A stretch of DNA of 64,000 nt from Cocos nucifera (taxonomy: Eukaryota; Streptophyta; Magnoliopsida; Arecales; Arecaceae): contig QRFJ01000082.1 of the NCBI GenBank assembly GCA_006176705.1, positions 1,452,390-1,516,389 on the forward strand. The letters are read 5' to 3'. Both the position numbers and the translations under genes were made by a program. Positions 10,131-23,974 of this stretch are shown one piece after another. The notes below the pieces were generated by a model. It had not been told where the DNA came from. It did no database searches and was given only the letters and a program-made list of their open reading frames with translations. The first letter of the stretch is position 1, and every line of letters starts with the position of its first letter.

Positions 10131-12470
10131 ATGATGGAGGCTATTCTAGGGAGATTAGACAACTTGACCCATCTGGTGCAGAATTATGGTCAAAGAATAG
10201 GAGACTTAGACGATGCTCGAAGGAATCGGACTGCAGAATTAAACTTAGAGATCCCACCAGTGCCTTTAGTCTAGACTGAGCAGACCCTACCTCAAGATTT
10301 AAGGTTAGGTTTATAAGTAGGTCAATGTTTAGAAGGTCGACCTCAGCATGAACTTATTGACCTAGATGATCAAATAGTAAGGAGTGCAAAAATTGATGGG
10401 CATTTAGATCCAAAAGAATATTTAGACTGGAAAGCGGGTATTGATCACTTTTTTGAGTGGTACGATATGACTGAAGTTAGAAAGATTCGGTATGCTAAGA
10501 TGAAATTATTAGATCAGGCCAAGCTATATTGATATAATGTTCAGGTCTTGATTAAACACCATAGGCATGAACTTATAAAGACTTAGATAGAGATGAGGAG
10601 AAACTATGAGAGAAGTACCTATCTATATCTTATAAGCAGCGACTAATGGACCAGTGGCAACGACTAACCCAAGGTAACCGACCCATATCAGAATACATAG
10701 TCAAATTTGATGAATTTTAGATGCGGTATGGTGTTAACGAGGATAGACTTGTGACCCTTTCTAGATTTAGAGCCAGGCTATATGAGGAACTACAGCGTAA
10801 GCTTTATTTGCATAAAGTTATGACTTTAGATCATGCATATCAGATAGCCCAGGATGCTGAGAGGTACCATCGTCCAATAGTTCAGAGAACCGAGTCTATT
10901 CGATCAATACCTTCAGGACTTAGACCAGGATCAAGTCAGACCCCTACTCGGAGACCCCAAAATCCAACCCCTAATCCATCGACAAGGAAAGAAGAAAAGG
11001 GTAAGAGTATTTTAGGAGAGGGATCGAGAGTCATGAGGTGCTTTAGGTGTCAAGAATTTGATCATGTAGTAGCTCAGTGCCCTACCCGTGCCCTTTTTAT
11101 CAATAAGCCCGAACCTAAGACTGACAAGCCTGAGGCAATAGAATCTAAAGAAGAGGAAGTATACGAACTAGATTCAGATCTGATCAAAAAATTTAAGAAA
11201 GCTGAACAGACCTTAGGACTAGTGAGACTAGAGCCTGAAAAGAGTTTGAAAGTTATCAGGTATGTCTTAGCTCAATCCAAGAAGAGTGAGGACTGGAGAA
11301 GGATAGCTATCTTTCATATCTATATTAGGTATCAAGATAAGCCCTGCAAAGTTATCCTAGATAGTGAAAGTTGCATCAATGCAATTTCTTCTGATGCCGT
11401 ATTTCGATTAGGATTAATCTCTGTGGAACACCCGACTCCATATAAGGTCTTGTGGGTGGATGCATCATCCATCCCTGTTACACAAAAGTGTTTGGTCCTC
11501 ATTCAGTTTAGTTCATATGAAGATAAAATATGGTATGATGTGCTACCAATGGAGGTTAGCAACATCATTTTAGGAAGGCCATGGCTATTTAATCATGATG
11601 TGACATTATTTGGTAGGTCAAACTCATGTAGCTTTAAAGATAAGGGTAAGAAAATCACTATTAAAGCTATCCAACCAAAGATTATACCCAAGAAGGTACC
11701 CAAAGGATCCAAAGAGAATAGTGGAAAGAAGAGCTTACATCTGAATAGTGCCAGAGACCTAAAAAAGAAGATCGAGCATGGAACACATGTTTGGGCATTA
11801 ACCTACAAACAGTCTCCCAAGAAATTCCAAATCGAATACCTACCAAGTAGGGACCATTTTAGAAGAATTTAAGGATGTTTTTCCTAAAAAGCTATTTGAG
11901 CAACTACCATTCATGTGAGACATCCAACATGCGATTGACTTAGTCTCTGAATCTACTTTTCCAAACTTGCCCCACTATAGGTTGAACCCAATTGAGCACG
12001 CCAAGTTGCAAAGGCAAGTTAAGAAACTACTAGACAAAGGATTCATTAGAAAAAGTTTGAGCTCATGTACTATGCCTGCATTATTGATGCCTAAGAAAGA
12101 TGGATCATGGAGGATGTGTATAGATAGTAGGGCGATCAACCAAATCACTATCAAATATAGATTTTTCATACCCCAGTTGGATGACATGTTAGATATAATG
12201 GCAGGTTCCACCATCTTTTCTAAGATTAACCTTAAGAGTGGCTACCATCAATTTAGAATAAGATTAGCAGACGAATGGAAGACCATCTTCAAAATGAAGG
12301 ATGGTTTATATGAATGGTTGGTCATGCCATTTGGCTTATCCAATGCATCTAGTACTTTCATGAGAATTATGACTCAGGTATTACGATCCTTTATTAGATT
12401 ATTCATGATCGTGTACTTCGATGATATCCTCATCTTTAGTCGAACAAGAGAGGACTATCTTAGTCATTTA
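10131..12470 (+). pseudogene. Chromovirus gag, protease and N-terminal reverse transcriptase, broken
   Basis: The gag frame starts at the ATG at 10131 and is hit by several stops before 10721, where a long open frame runs to 11872. That frame carries a CCHC zinc knuckle, CFRCQEFDHVVAQC (about 11038-11080), then a protease region with VILDSESCINAISSDAVFR. The usual Asp-Ser/Thr-Gly active site is DSE here, so the catalytic Gly is lost. After a break near 11872-11966 the RT frame (11967-12473) shows KKDGSWRMCIDSRAINQIT, SKINLKSGYHQFRIR and the catalytic YFDDILIFS. It stops at the Athila insertion, and the chain resumes at 30794. Bases 9255-10130 are an untranslated leader with no gene. Confidence 0.9.
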
Positions 12471-12477
12471 TGATAAA

Positions 12478-14345
12478 TGATAATTATCATAAATTACTAA
12501 GTAAAAATATTAAATAATATAATATTTAAATTTTATTTAAAAAATTAATATTTTTATTAATATTTTATAGGAAAAAAGCTCATCAATGCGAAGAGCTCGA
12601 TTTATAAGTTCAAACGAATTAAATTTCATGTAAATCGGAGCTAAATTGGAAAAGTTATGAAGATTGAAAGATTTGAAAAAAAATAATAAAAAAGAAAAAA
12701 AATGGTCAGTTGGACCGGCCGATCCAGCGAAAATCGGCCCAGTGCTAGACCACCGGCCGTCCGATCTACCAGCGCCCAACTAAAGCCCAGCCCACACACA
12801 CGAACGCAGGCCCAGCCCACTTCCCCTCTAGCCCTGACACCACCCTGATGTCAGGAAACCACGCGATCTAGGTGGACCAGCGGCTAAGTCAATACACATA
12901 GACCCTTAAAGGGTCTACGAAATTTTTTATGCAGCATAAAGGGCTATTTTCATCAATTTCTCTTGCATGGCATGTTTGGATTCATTGCGGTCTTTGTAGT
13001 GATCGGTCCACAGGGTCCAGTGGCACCCTTTTGCGCCATCTGATGGCTCTCATCGCACCCGATCGGCATTCGACGGCTGACACCAAATCCTGTTTTGATT
13101 CGAAGCTCCCAAGCGTCCCATGCATGATCCAATGGCTCAAAATCATCCAAATGTGAGATCCGACGGGTCAGAGTACATCAAGCACTGATCAAGGCATTAA
13201 ACGGCTGGATTTTGATGGGATTTGAAGCATTGATCAAAGATCTAATGGTCAGGATTCAACAGATCTCTTAAATTCGAGCCAAACTCGAATTGGACTCCAG
13301 AAAAAACCATAGAACTTTTGATTTTCTCCTCTATTTAAGCCATGCTCATGCCAGAAGCAGAGGGAGGGCTAAGGAGCAGCCCATAGGAGCCTTCCAAGCC
13401 TCCTCCAAACCTCTCTTTTCTCGCTCTTCTCCTTTCCTCTCTTCTTCTTTCTTCTTTTTTTCTTTTTTTTTTAATTTTTGTTTATTTAGAAGATTTGAAT
13501 ATGCCAAAAGCTACAAGGATCAAGATTATGTACGGCTAAAGGTCTCTTATCCAGGAGAGTAAGGAAAGTCCTTCGATCATGAGAGTTTGTAATTTGAAAT
13601 AATCTTTCTTTTTATTGAGTAATAAAATTTCTTCATCTTTTACATGCCTTTCTTATTTATGTCTAATATTGAAATTTCTATAATTTATAACTAAAGTGAC
13701 AGATTGTGATTGTGGAAAAATATAGTCTGTACTCAAGTTAGAATAAATTATAAGATTTATATTTTAATATTTTAATTCTTATAATTTATACCTAAGAAGA
13801 TAGATCGTGATCGTACATAGATATGGTATGTACTCAGATTAGGATGAATTATAGAAAATAAATCAGAATTATGTTCTTTGATTGCATGATCTAAATAGTC
13901 TATGTCTGTGAGATGGGTCATGATCATGTTAGATATGGTCTATGCTTGGTAGAATAGGTTATGTTAGAATCTGATCAATGAAATATATACCTTATAAGAT
14001 TGCATGTTGATAATGAAAAGATTGCATAAATCAATTATAAACTTGAATATTGAAAGATGGAACTAAAATCCTAGATAATTTTCTCTATCTATCTTTTCTT
14101 AATTCCAAAATCCTAATTAATTAAAATTTATTTTCTTTTATTTTAATTTGCAAATTCTAAACTAAGTTCATTTACTTTATATCTTTAAATTTTTATTTTA
14201 AAGATTATTTTTAATTTTAGTTTTAATTAATTGAATGTAACTCAGCCTTCAATCCTCGAGGAAATCGACATCCGACTCACCATTGTTCTACTTAATAGTA
14301 AAATCGAGTTTAATTTTTATTTATTGCTTTAACAATGAGTAATCA
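12478..14345 (+). repeat. 5' LTR of the Athila-like element
   Basis: This 1868-bp LTR starts TGATAATTATCATAA and ends GAGTAATCA. It is matched end to end by the split 3' LTR. It contains a TATA box at 13331 and a CT-rich stretch at 13410-13480. Confidence 0.9.
13331..13341 (+). promoter_or_regulatory. TATA-like box of the Athila-like 5' LTR
   Basis: CTATTTAAGCC is conserved at 29548 and again at 29791 in the 3' LTR, where a tandem duplication has doubled it. Confidence 0.6.
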
Positions 14346-14350
14346 AATTT

Positions 14351-14370
14351 TTGGCACCGTTATCAAAAAT
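14351..14370 (+). promoter_or_regulatory. Primer-binding site of the Athila-like element (tRNA-Asp type, decayed)
   Basis: TTGGCACCGTTATCAAAAAT follows the LTR after 5 bases. The Athila consensus is TTGGCGCCGTTGCCGGGGAT; every difference is a C-to-T or G-to-A change. Confidence 0.7.
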
Positions 14371-15424
14371 TATAGCATGATTACTTCAATTAATTAAAAA
14401 ATAATTAATTTAAATAAATAAATAAATAAAATATATATAAATTTTTATTATTGCTTTTTAATTAGTTATTACTGTCTTCCATAACTTATTTCTTATCTTT
14501 ATATTAATTACTACTTTCTATAGTTTAGATTAATTTACTACTTTTCAAGACTTAGTCACTTGAATTTACTTTCCTTGCAAAACTAAAAAAATCAAAAATT
14601 TAAAATATATTTATAAAAAGATAAAACCATAAATCCTTAAAAACTCAATGACATCTCATAATACTTAATTAATTTAGAATAATCATATATATTAAATAAA
14701 ATTAATTTTTTTAACTTGATTGGACATCTTGCTTGATTTGCATTGCATATTCATAATATACTCTAAGGGCACAATCCATTAAACAAGATAAGATGGGGAT
14801 TTGATCATCCTTTCTTAGCCCATAAACCACCATCCTTCATATTGCATTGATCTAGTCCTTAACTTAAAATCAATTAGGCGTTGGCCCTAGGATATTTGAG
14901 CTCATTAGGATAAGAAACCTAAAAGTTGGACTATGTTAGGATTAGTCAATTCAACTGATGTCTAGGCAAGTGGTTTGAGGGATGATTGGATTCGAAGAAA
15001 GATAATTTATAATTGATTCCGTTAGCTTATCTGACCAAGCATAATTGGTGTCTAAGGCAAGCAATGGGGGGACTTCTACTGACCTTATACTTACCTGGCC
15101 AGTTGATTGGCTGATTCTTTACTTGGAGGGCTTGAAGGTGACCTTAATAGTTAGAAACTGTCAAGATTTTGGTTAACCCTAGGATAGAGAGTCCATGCTT
15201 GCTTAACTTGTTTGTCAATATAATTCAAACCTTAATTAAAACACTCTTTTCTCTTTTGTCTCTAGATTTAGGACTCCTTAGGACTCATCTTTAGAACCCT
15301 CTTTTTGCTTTTCTCTCATCTTCTTTCTTTAAAATAAAATAAAATAAATAAAATAATAATTAGAAGAAGATTGCCCTTATTCAAAACTCTTTATCATACA
15401 TATTTGAATAAATAATAATCCAAG

Positions 15425-16130
15425 ATGGATCTTGAGAGTAGAGAGGATGAGCTTTCTTGTAAATTAGATCATATAATAACTAACAGTAACTCTACCTATC
15501 CATTTTTTCTCCTGCACAATAAGTTTGTGCAATATGTTCGAGCCCCACTCATTTTGCAAGAAGATGGCCAAACTGATTTACTAAGTATATATATGAGCAA
15601 GATTATCACAATTAAATCCATATAGCCTATAGACCAGAAAATAATCCATACTTTAACATTTACAATCCAGGCTGGGAGGCTCAACCAAATTTCTTATGGC
15701 AATCATAACTAGTGGTTACCCTGGTGCCATAAGAACTTACATTTATGGATGCACCTTATTCTGATATGCCGTATCTATAATATCAATCTTCTCCAAATAA
15801 TAATGAGTCAACTTTTGAAGAAAAGATTCAGCAAGCATTAGAATTTACCAATCAACCATTAAACAATCCAGATGACCAAAGGCTTCATTCAATAGAAAAA
15901 TCTTAGAAGCCATTATGAAATTGCAAAATGATCTTATTAACCAACTTATAAATTCAAACTTTCAAGCCATAAATTTAAACTCTCAAGCCATTACTCATCT
16001 TGAAATACAGTTAGATTAATTAGCCATGGCTATTAGTAAAAGGGAATTGCCCAGTCAGCCCGAGAGTGGCCTTGAGGGACCATACATGGTTAGAAATTTT
16101 AATATCTCAAAATTTTTTCCTGAATAATCA
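15425..16130 (+). pseudogene. Athila-like gag C-terminal remnant
   Basis: Only the first 66 codons from 15425 are open. Across other frames, readable pieces include YNPGWEAQPNF near 15659-15691, the Athila gag signature block (usually YNPGWRNHPNF), and a heptad-like segment ITHLEIQLDQLAMAIS near 15985-16035 that corresponds to the conserved QLA coiled region of Athila gag. Many stops lie between them. The N-terminal gag domain is not visible, so this copy cannot form particles. Confidence 0.6.
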
Positions 16131-18305
16131 CATTTAACTTTTGAAAAAGAAATGGTTATAGAACAACCCTCTAAAACCAAAAAGACTATCTTAGATCATA
16201 TAATTGAAGAAAAATATAGAAAAAATCAAGAACCTTGAGATATACCAAATCCATCATCTTACTTATATATGGATCCATCTCTAAGTATCCTAAAATCATC
16301 CAATCCTTTTAATGGGGATGGACAAACTGATAAGATGATTGAATCAATATAATGGAGACTTCCCAAGAACCATGAGTAAATAACTTATTAGAGGAAGCTT
16401 CACCCATAATTTTTACTCATGATCCGTTAAATTCCTATTTGGCCCATTATGAGGTGGACGATTTTGATGATGATGGGTACAATATAGAGGTTAATAACCA
16501 AATAGATAAATTCAATCCCAAAATCATCCCATTTTGGATTGAAAAACTTGAGTCACTATCTAGCCCACCAATAGCCCCTTGTTAGAACCACCAACTGATC
16601 AAGAATTGAAACTACTTTCTGATGAATCTACGGACACACTACTAGTGATATCTACCTAGGAAGATCAACTTATGGATGTTCTAAAAGCACATAAAGAAGC
16701 TATCGGATGGGATATTACTGATATGAGGGATAATGATTTTATGAATGATTTTTCTATATTCGGTGCTATTTTTGAAGATGGCCTCCAAAATTTATCTACA
16801 ATGTTAAAATGATGTATGGAGGTGAATTTAAAATTAATTTAAAACAAGTGCCATGATTTTGATCAAAGAGAGAACATGTCAAGACAAATCATACCCGAGA
16901 AAATGAGTGGGGTAAATCAGGTTATCGTTGAATAAATTTTGAAACCACCATCCCTAATTTTGGTCCTACAAATACAATCCCTTCCTGACAATTATAAAAA
17001 TTATGATAAGGTTAGACTCTTGTTTAACATGCTTGCTCCATGCACTTTACTGATAGGGCTAAATCTAAACATCATAAAGCATTTCATGAACGTTTTTTTG
17101 CCATTATGATCTAGCCTCTTGATTGATCTTATCCTTTTGGAATCTTGAAGGATGCATTAAAAATAATTATACATAAAACTTCTTCATAGGGTCCCGCTGA
17201 AGACGTTAAACTTAGTGCTTGCTGGAAGGCAACCTAGCTTTAGATTTTGCATTTAATTTTTTTTATTTTTAGTTTACTTTTCTTTCTGGACTGAGTTGGG
17301 GGAAGAATTATAGACTCATGCTAGAAGAAGAATAAATAAACCAAGGCTGAGACCAGAAATAAATTAAGTCAGGTGAACACTTTTCTTGTTATTTTTTTAT
17401 CGTTTATCATACTCTATTTTTTTTCCTCCATTGAGGATAATGAAAATTAAGTTGGAAAGAAGGATAAAATAATTTTTATTAAAGTCCTCAAAATATGATG
17501 ATAATTAGTCTTATGTACTTGATTTTATGCCGATTTAAAATTTTTTAGGTATTTTTAATCAATGATTGATTAATGGACTAGAGAATTTTTGATATACTAA
17601 GGATCAAATTATTAAGAAAATTTAATAAATGGTCAAGTCTAGAACAAAATAAATTTTTGAGTGATTTTGAAATCTTCTTCTAACTTATATTCAATAAAGA
17701 ATCTACTTTGTATGGATATGAGTAAAAAAATTAATAAAAAAATTTAAAAAAAATAAAAAAAATAAAGAGCAAGTTCTAAACATTGATCTTCCACCGAGTA
17801 ACCAGATCGCATTGTCTAAACAATCAATGTTATTCATGTCAAAAAGTGGGCAATGTGAAAAAATTTGCAATGCAGTTAGTTTTAACCTATAACCTATTTG
17901 ACTCGAATCAGTAAGTTCGAGGGATGTTTTATATCTAGTATCCTAAAGCCAACTGGTTTGGAAGTCATTGATCCAAAGCTCGCTATAAGAATCAGATAGA
18001 AAGCTTAAGAGGTTAAGACATTACACTAGTCATTAAAAAAAAAACTCTAGTTCATACTAAAGATAGAGAATTTAAAGAATAAAGGTGAAAAATTAGTCAA
18101 AGAGATGCTCTAAAATTTTAAGTTCTTTACTTAACCACTATTTAGGATGAAATTAATAATACAATAATGTATTTCTTAAATTTTTAATCAGGTATTAACT
18201 GACTTTAGGATGATTTAAAGAAACTTTCATATCATGTTGAGTCAGTATGTGCTTCTAATTTTTTTTTTTTTACTCGAGGATGAGTAAAACTCAAGTTGAA
18301 AGATG
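16131..18305 (+). other. Decayed Athila interior with pol deleted
   Basis: Near 16680-16720 a readable piece LKAHKEAIGWDITDM matches the segment just before RT in Athila pol. It is followed within 500 bp by the conserved post-pol motif near 17203-17230 (GACGTTAAACTTAGTGC then GGAAGGCAACC). RT, RNase H and integrase should lie between them and are absent. Bases 17400-18290 are AT-rich untranslated sequence ending in a weak polypurine tract before 18306. Confidence 0.6.
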
Positions 18306-18966
18306 TGATAATTATCATAAATAATTAAATAAAATATTAAATAATATAATATTTAATATTTATTTAAAAAATTAATATTTTTATTAATGTTTTGCATGAA
18401 AGAAGCTCATCAATTGAAGAGCTCAATTTATGGGTTCAAACGGATCAAATTTTATGTAAATCAGAGCTAAATTGAAAAAGTTACAAAGATCGAAAGATTT
18501 GAAAAAAATAAGAAAAAAGAAAAAAATGGCCGATTGGACCGACCGGTCCAGCGAAAATCGGCCCAATGCCAGACCACCGACCGCCCGGTCTGCTAGCACC
18601 CGACCGAAGCCCAGCCCACACATACAAATGCAGGCCTAGCCCACTTCCTCTTTAGCCCTGACGTCAGGAAACCATGTGGTCCACGATGGACCAGCGGCTG
18701 AGTCAATACGCGTAGACCCTTAAAGGGTCTACGAAATTTTTCATGCAACGTACAGGGCTATTTTCATCAATTTCCCTCATGTGGCATGTTCAGATTCATC
18801 GCGGTCTTTGTAGCAATCGGTCCATAGGGTCCAGCGATACCCTTTTGCGCCATTCGATGGCTCTCATCGTACCAGATCGGCATTCGATGGTTGACACCAA
18901 ATCCTATTTTGATTCAAAGCTCCTAGGCATCCCATGCATGATCCAACGGCTCAAAATTGTCCAAAC
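18306..18966 (+). repeat. 3' LTR of the Athila-like element, left part
   Basis: It matches 12478-13147 of the 5' LTR. It is cut at 18966 by the copia element and continues at 29371. A short deletion (GACGTCAGG here against about 11 more bases in the 5' LTR) lies near 18660. Confidence 0.9.
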
Positions 18967-21256
18967 TGTTAGATATGTGTGCCCTAGAAATCAGATTAGC
19001 TGACACTTGTAATACACTTCTATGGATAAAATTATAATTTTGACTATAAATAATAAAATAAATTATTTTCTATCACAGTGTGTATTTTGAAAGTGTCTGT
19101 AATACATCTTTTGAGTTAATGGTAATAATAGTTCATATTTTTAAAAATTAAAAATTTAAGATATGAATTTTTATTATTAACTCATAAAATGCTTCCAACC
19201 GTAGGATCATCCTGAGGATGATGATTGATCTGAAAGATTGATGTACGATCGCTTTTTTAGAGAAGATGAGTCTTAAATCTATGATGTAGAGACATCGGAG
19301 TGAGAGTACAGGTACTCGTTAGAGAATGAGGGCACTGAGTGTGACCACTTCGAGCAGTCATAAGAAAGTCTACCTTCTCGTCGATGACTGGCTCGAAGCT
19401 ACAGTGGTGTATCTAATTTTTTTATCTGAGGTGCATCGATAGTTCACCTTGAGGATGTTATAGTTTGACTATACCATAACTCATCTCCTAGCCATTCGAA
19501 ACTCTGAGGTGTATGTTGGCTATAGCATGTTCATTATAGGAATTGGATTGTACCAATAGAAGATTTATCTACCTCGGTAGATAAGGAGCAGCCCTATGAT
19601 GATCATGAGAATCAAGTTCATAAGCCCATGGCCATAGCAGGATGAAATAATAGAAAGAGTTTCTATTAAAGTTTTTTATATTGGACTTGAATCGAATGAT
19701 TAATTCATACGACAAAAATTAGGGTTTGATGAGATTACCTTAACCCTAATCCGATCGAGACTCAAGATAGAGGAACTTAATCATGCAGGTAACTGCACCG
19801 AGAGATTCGCTTTCAGTTCTGATGGGTTGCCACCATATGCTGCTAGGTATCACTGGTAGATTTTGAAAGCAATTAGAATGATTTGGATGATCGATCATAC
19901 TGGTTGTCTGAATCAAAAAAGTTTTGATCCATCGAAAGATGTTTCAATGATGTCGATAATAGAGATCACGATGTATTCCATTACCATATGGAATTGAACC
20001 AATTGGGTTACACAAACAAGAGTTTGGATTTGGATGTCATCAATTGGACTAACCCAGTTCAGTTGATTTGAAGAAGATTTAATTAGGTTCAAGTAAATCG
20101 TACTAGTACACAATTGAGCCTAATGTTCTCCTTTAATAATCATTAAAGTTTGTCTCGACTAAGCCAAATGTATTTGTGCTCACCAAAAAACCTTTACTTG
20201 GTTTGACTGGAGCTTGTCGAGATTAGAAAAGGATTATCTTAATTTATGAAATAAATTTGAAACAACACCTGCCATTTTTGATCACCTGCTAAATCTTGTT
20301 TTCGGATATTGGTTAAATATTGACCTTAGACATTTAGACATCTGCCCATGTATCATGCACCCATAGAAGAGTACTTAGAAACTTGTCTCCCTGCTAAAAT
20401 GTAGATAGAAAGAGGGCACATGCCTCCCTAGGTGTGCGCCTCATCAGGATAAAGTTGGAGTCCCATACAGATGGAACTCTAGGATTGCTTCAGGAGATTA
20501 AACTATATAGCACCAAGAAGTCTTGTTTGACCCAGTCTTGGTGCCACCTTAGAAGAGTTTTGAGGGTCTCTCATCTTCTTGGATCAGATGATGTCATCCC
20601 ACCAATCAAATTTGGATCTGATTATATAAAAGATCGTGATTGGTCAGGATGATGTGGCACTGCATAGCGCAGCAGGATCTATATAAACTCTATCTGCACC
20701 TAGAATTTAATGCGTCTACTTTTAGCCCATGCCACATAGCCTTCTCCCTCCTTCATGCCACCCTATGGTCTTCTCTCTCTTCTCCACACCCAAGAGCTTT
20801 TGGGCACGAACAAGGTGCGATCCAAGCAAGTGAAAGGCGTCAAGAAAGGAAGAAGACAACACTGCTGCAAGAGACAACGACTATTCTTCAAAAGCAGATT
20901 TGAAGACCTTCAAGATCTGATCTAAATCTGATTTTTGAAGAATTGATTGAAAAGAAGAAGATCTTCAGATCCTGCCTGAGTGGATACCGGTAGAAGCCAG
21001 GTGCTTGCGTAGCTACATCCAGAATCTCAGACAAACATCGAGATCATCACAGGATAATTGGATTACCCAAAATAAAGATATAATTAAATTAAATTAAAAT
21101 TTTATTTTAATTTAATTTTTATTATCAGATCAATAAGATCTGATCTGAGGAATCTCAGATCTAATTAGAATCTCAAAGAAAAAAAATTAGAAATATCCTT
21201 CCTGATCCAATCAGATCTGAACGAACCTAACCTAAAAGATAGAATTTTTTTTTTCA
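18967..21256 (+). repeat. 5' LTR of the copia element
   Basis: This 2290-bp LTR is matched by 27067-29365. The TATA box is at 20679, and a run of AT-rich R/U5 sequence ends in a poly-T stretch before 21256. Two overlapping open frames at 20434-20903 are leader sequence, not genes. Confidence 0.95.
20679..20688 (+). promoter_or_regulatory. TATA box of the copia 5' LTR
   Basis: CTATATAAAC is perfectly conserved at 28781-28790 in the 3' LTR. Confidence 0.75.
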
Positions 21257-21258
21257 AC

Positions 21259-21270
21259 TGATATCAGAGC
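21259..21270 (+). promoter_or_regulatory. Primer-binding site of the copia element (initiator Met tRNA type)
   Basis: TGATATCAGAGC lies 2 bases after the LTR. It has one transition relative to TGGTATCAGAGC. Confidence 0.85.
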
Positions 21271-23100
21271 TAGATTTCATAATTCATTAGATCTAATTTT
21301 AATATATTTTTAATTTAATAATTAAATGATTTTAGATGTCACATTAGATATGATTAGATCTAAAATTAAAAAATTAAAATTAAATAATCTAGATCTAAGA
21401 TGTATGAGATACATTACTAGATTAGGAATAGAATTATTCTATGTGTAGTCTAGCATAATCATAATTTTAATTTAATTAATTATAATTTTTATATCTATTT
21501 ATTTATTATTTTTTAATATTATAAATATTATAATTAAATCTAAAAAATAGAAAATAAATTTATTTAATTTGTTCATATGAGATGTGATTGATGCATGTTT
21601 AGACTAGTTGTAGAATAGTTCTATAAAATTATCTAGAATAAATTTTAATTTGGTATGATCAAATTTAAATTTATTTTTTAGATGTTTATGATATAATTTA
21701 GATCTGAAAATATGCATGATATGATACATGAGATGTATGCAAAATATATTTTTAGTTAGATCAATTTTTTATATATGTGATATATGATGTAGATCTAACT
21801 AGTTTTATAAATTTATCATATTTCTGATTAAGGTGTTCTCCTTGGCCATCCGATCATAAGAATGAAGTAGGATTTAAAAGTCCTCTCTTCCTATTTAATG
21901 GGATAATCTTATGGTGTGTAGGGATGCTGCGCGTTTTTCCTTAATCAGAAATCAAAAATTTATTTTCTACAAAATTCTAGATCCTGAAATCTTAGAATTT
22001 TATATACATATTTTATTTATGAATCCTAAATTTAATTAAAAATTAAGATTATAAAATATATTAGATCTAAAATTAAAAATTTTCAGATTTAAGGCATATT
22101 CATAAAATTGGGTTTGGACTTGGGTGGCTCAATTAGATCTAGCGGTTGATCAAACCAAATCAAGAGTTGGTTAGGTGGGATCAAGAGTACTTAAATTGAT
22201 CAGTCTAATAGAATTAAGTCTGGGTTAAGGTCGAGTCACATGAGTGATCGATCAAGTTAAGATCTAATTAGACTCAGTGGTTAGAGTCTGGATTGTAGGC
22301 TAATTTGACAGATACGATCGACTGATTTTTAATTGGAAGCTACTTGACTCAAATGCATTCTTATTGAGTTAATGACAAATTCCTTCAACCAGTCTCACTT
22401 ATCTGACCATATTTGTCGGCCCAATCTTGATCTAAGGTGGCTAACAATCTGAGCTGACCCATACTACTAGGTTAGTCATAATGATTATGGCTATGTCAAG
22501 TCAAGTTTAAAGAGACCTAAATTAAATCTTCCTAAGAAAAGATTAAGTCTAAGGTCTTCCACCATTGTAGATGTGCGGGCCCTTTTCGGAGTTGATTGTT
22601 CTCGGCTGATCACAGTGGTTCAGTTGCACCAAAAAGATGCAACCATATCTATTAGGCATTGGATGCCTTGGGCTGGAGGATAGATTGGGCTTAATATTCT
22701 AGATATGGTGAGAGACCCAATTAAAAATCTAATCTATGCAAATGATGGGTCTGACTTAACTAAGAAGTGGATCAATATTTCGGACATGATGATATTCATG
22801 AATTAGAGACCAAGTCTGGATGCATCATGATTAGAGAATCATTGGATAAGAGTTGTTCACTCATTGACTAACCCATCAGCAATAACTGTTAGATGAGGTG
22901 ATGAGTCAGTTGGTGGGACTGCACCATCCACTAAAAATCAATAATCATAAAGATTTTTGCATCTCTATAGAGAGAATGTCGGGATTCGAGAAAATAGTAG
23001 ATACTAATTTATTTAAAAATTAAATTTTTAAATAAATTGATCAAGTCTTAATTATAAAATCTAACTAAAAACTTTGACTCTTTACAGAAAAAAGAAAAAT
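21271..23100 (+). other. Untranslated leader of the copia element
   Basis: About 1.8 kb of AT-rich sequence lies between the primer-binding site and the gag ATG at 23101. No open frame or known domain is seen. Confidence 0.6.
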
Positions 23101-23960
23101 GTCTGCATCCAATCCACTAGCCCGTATCCTGGACACCCATAGACTAACCGGACCTAATTATAAGAATTGGCTCCAGAACTTCAAAATTATTTTGGATTTT
23201 GAAAAGTTGACTCGTGTATTGGATCAGAATCCCCCCACCTTACTAGCTCATCCGTCCGCTGAATAGAGAGCGTATCTTGATAAGTGGATGTATGAAGAAA
23301 ATAAAGCCAGATACTACATATTGGGCTCGATGTCTGATGAGCTTCAATGCCAACATGAAGATATCAAGACTGTCTGCCAAATATTAGATCACCTATAAGA
23401 ATTATTTGGTAAATAGAGTCGCACAGCCAAATATCAGATCACTAAATGACTATTTAAGGCTAAAATGCATGATGGGCAGTCAGTCTAAGATCATTATCTA
23501 ATAATGATTAAGGACTTGGAAGAGCTTGAGAAGCTCGGAGTGAAGTTAGACCAAGATCTGCAGAATGATATAATTCTGCAATCCTTGACTGATGTGTATG
23601 GATAATTCATCATAAACTACCATACGTATAAACTTTAGAATACTCTGGCCGAGCTTATGAATATGCTGGTTACTGCTGAGCTTTCTATGAAAGGTTCTAA
23701 ATGCTCAGTACTTACTATGGAATAGATTTCTTCCAAGAAAAAATCTTTTGAAAAGAAGAAAAAATCTATGAAAAGGCAGAAAGTGGAAGGTGAAAAGAAA
23801 AAGAAGATAAAGCTGAAGAAGAAAGCTGCTGATAAAGAAAAGCATTTTCATTATAATACTGACAGCCACTGGAAGCGAAACTGTCCTACATATCTGGCCA
23901 CCTTAAAGAATAAGAAGGAGATATGTTCTTTTAGGGGTATGCTCGTTATTAAATCTAACC
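23101..23960 (+). pseudogene. Copia gag, broken
   Basis: It starts at the ATG at 23101 with LTGPNYKNWLQNFKIILDFE, the usual copia gag opening. At least seven in-frame stops follow (for example near 23262, 23396, 23413, 23446 and 23487). Most fall where Gln is expected, so they look like CAG/CAA to TAG/TAA changes. A Lys-rich stretch (about 23740-23850) precedes the zinc knuckle, which reads HFHYNTDSHWKRNCP. The first two Cys of the CCHC motif have become His and Tyr. Not functional. Confidence 0.85.
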
Positions 23961-23974
23961 TTACGATTTCTTCT

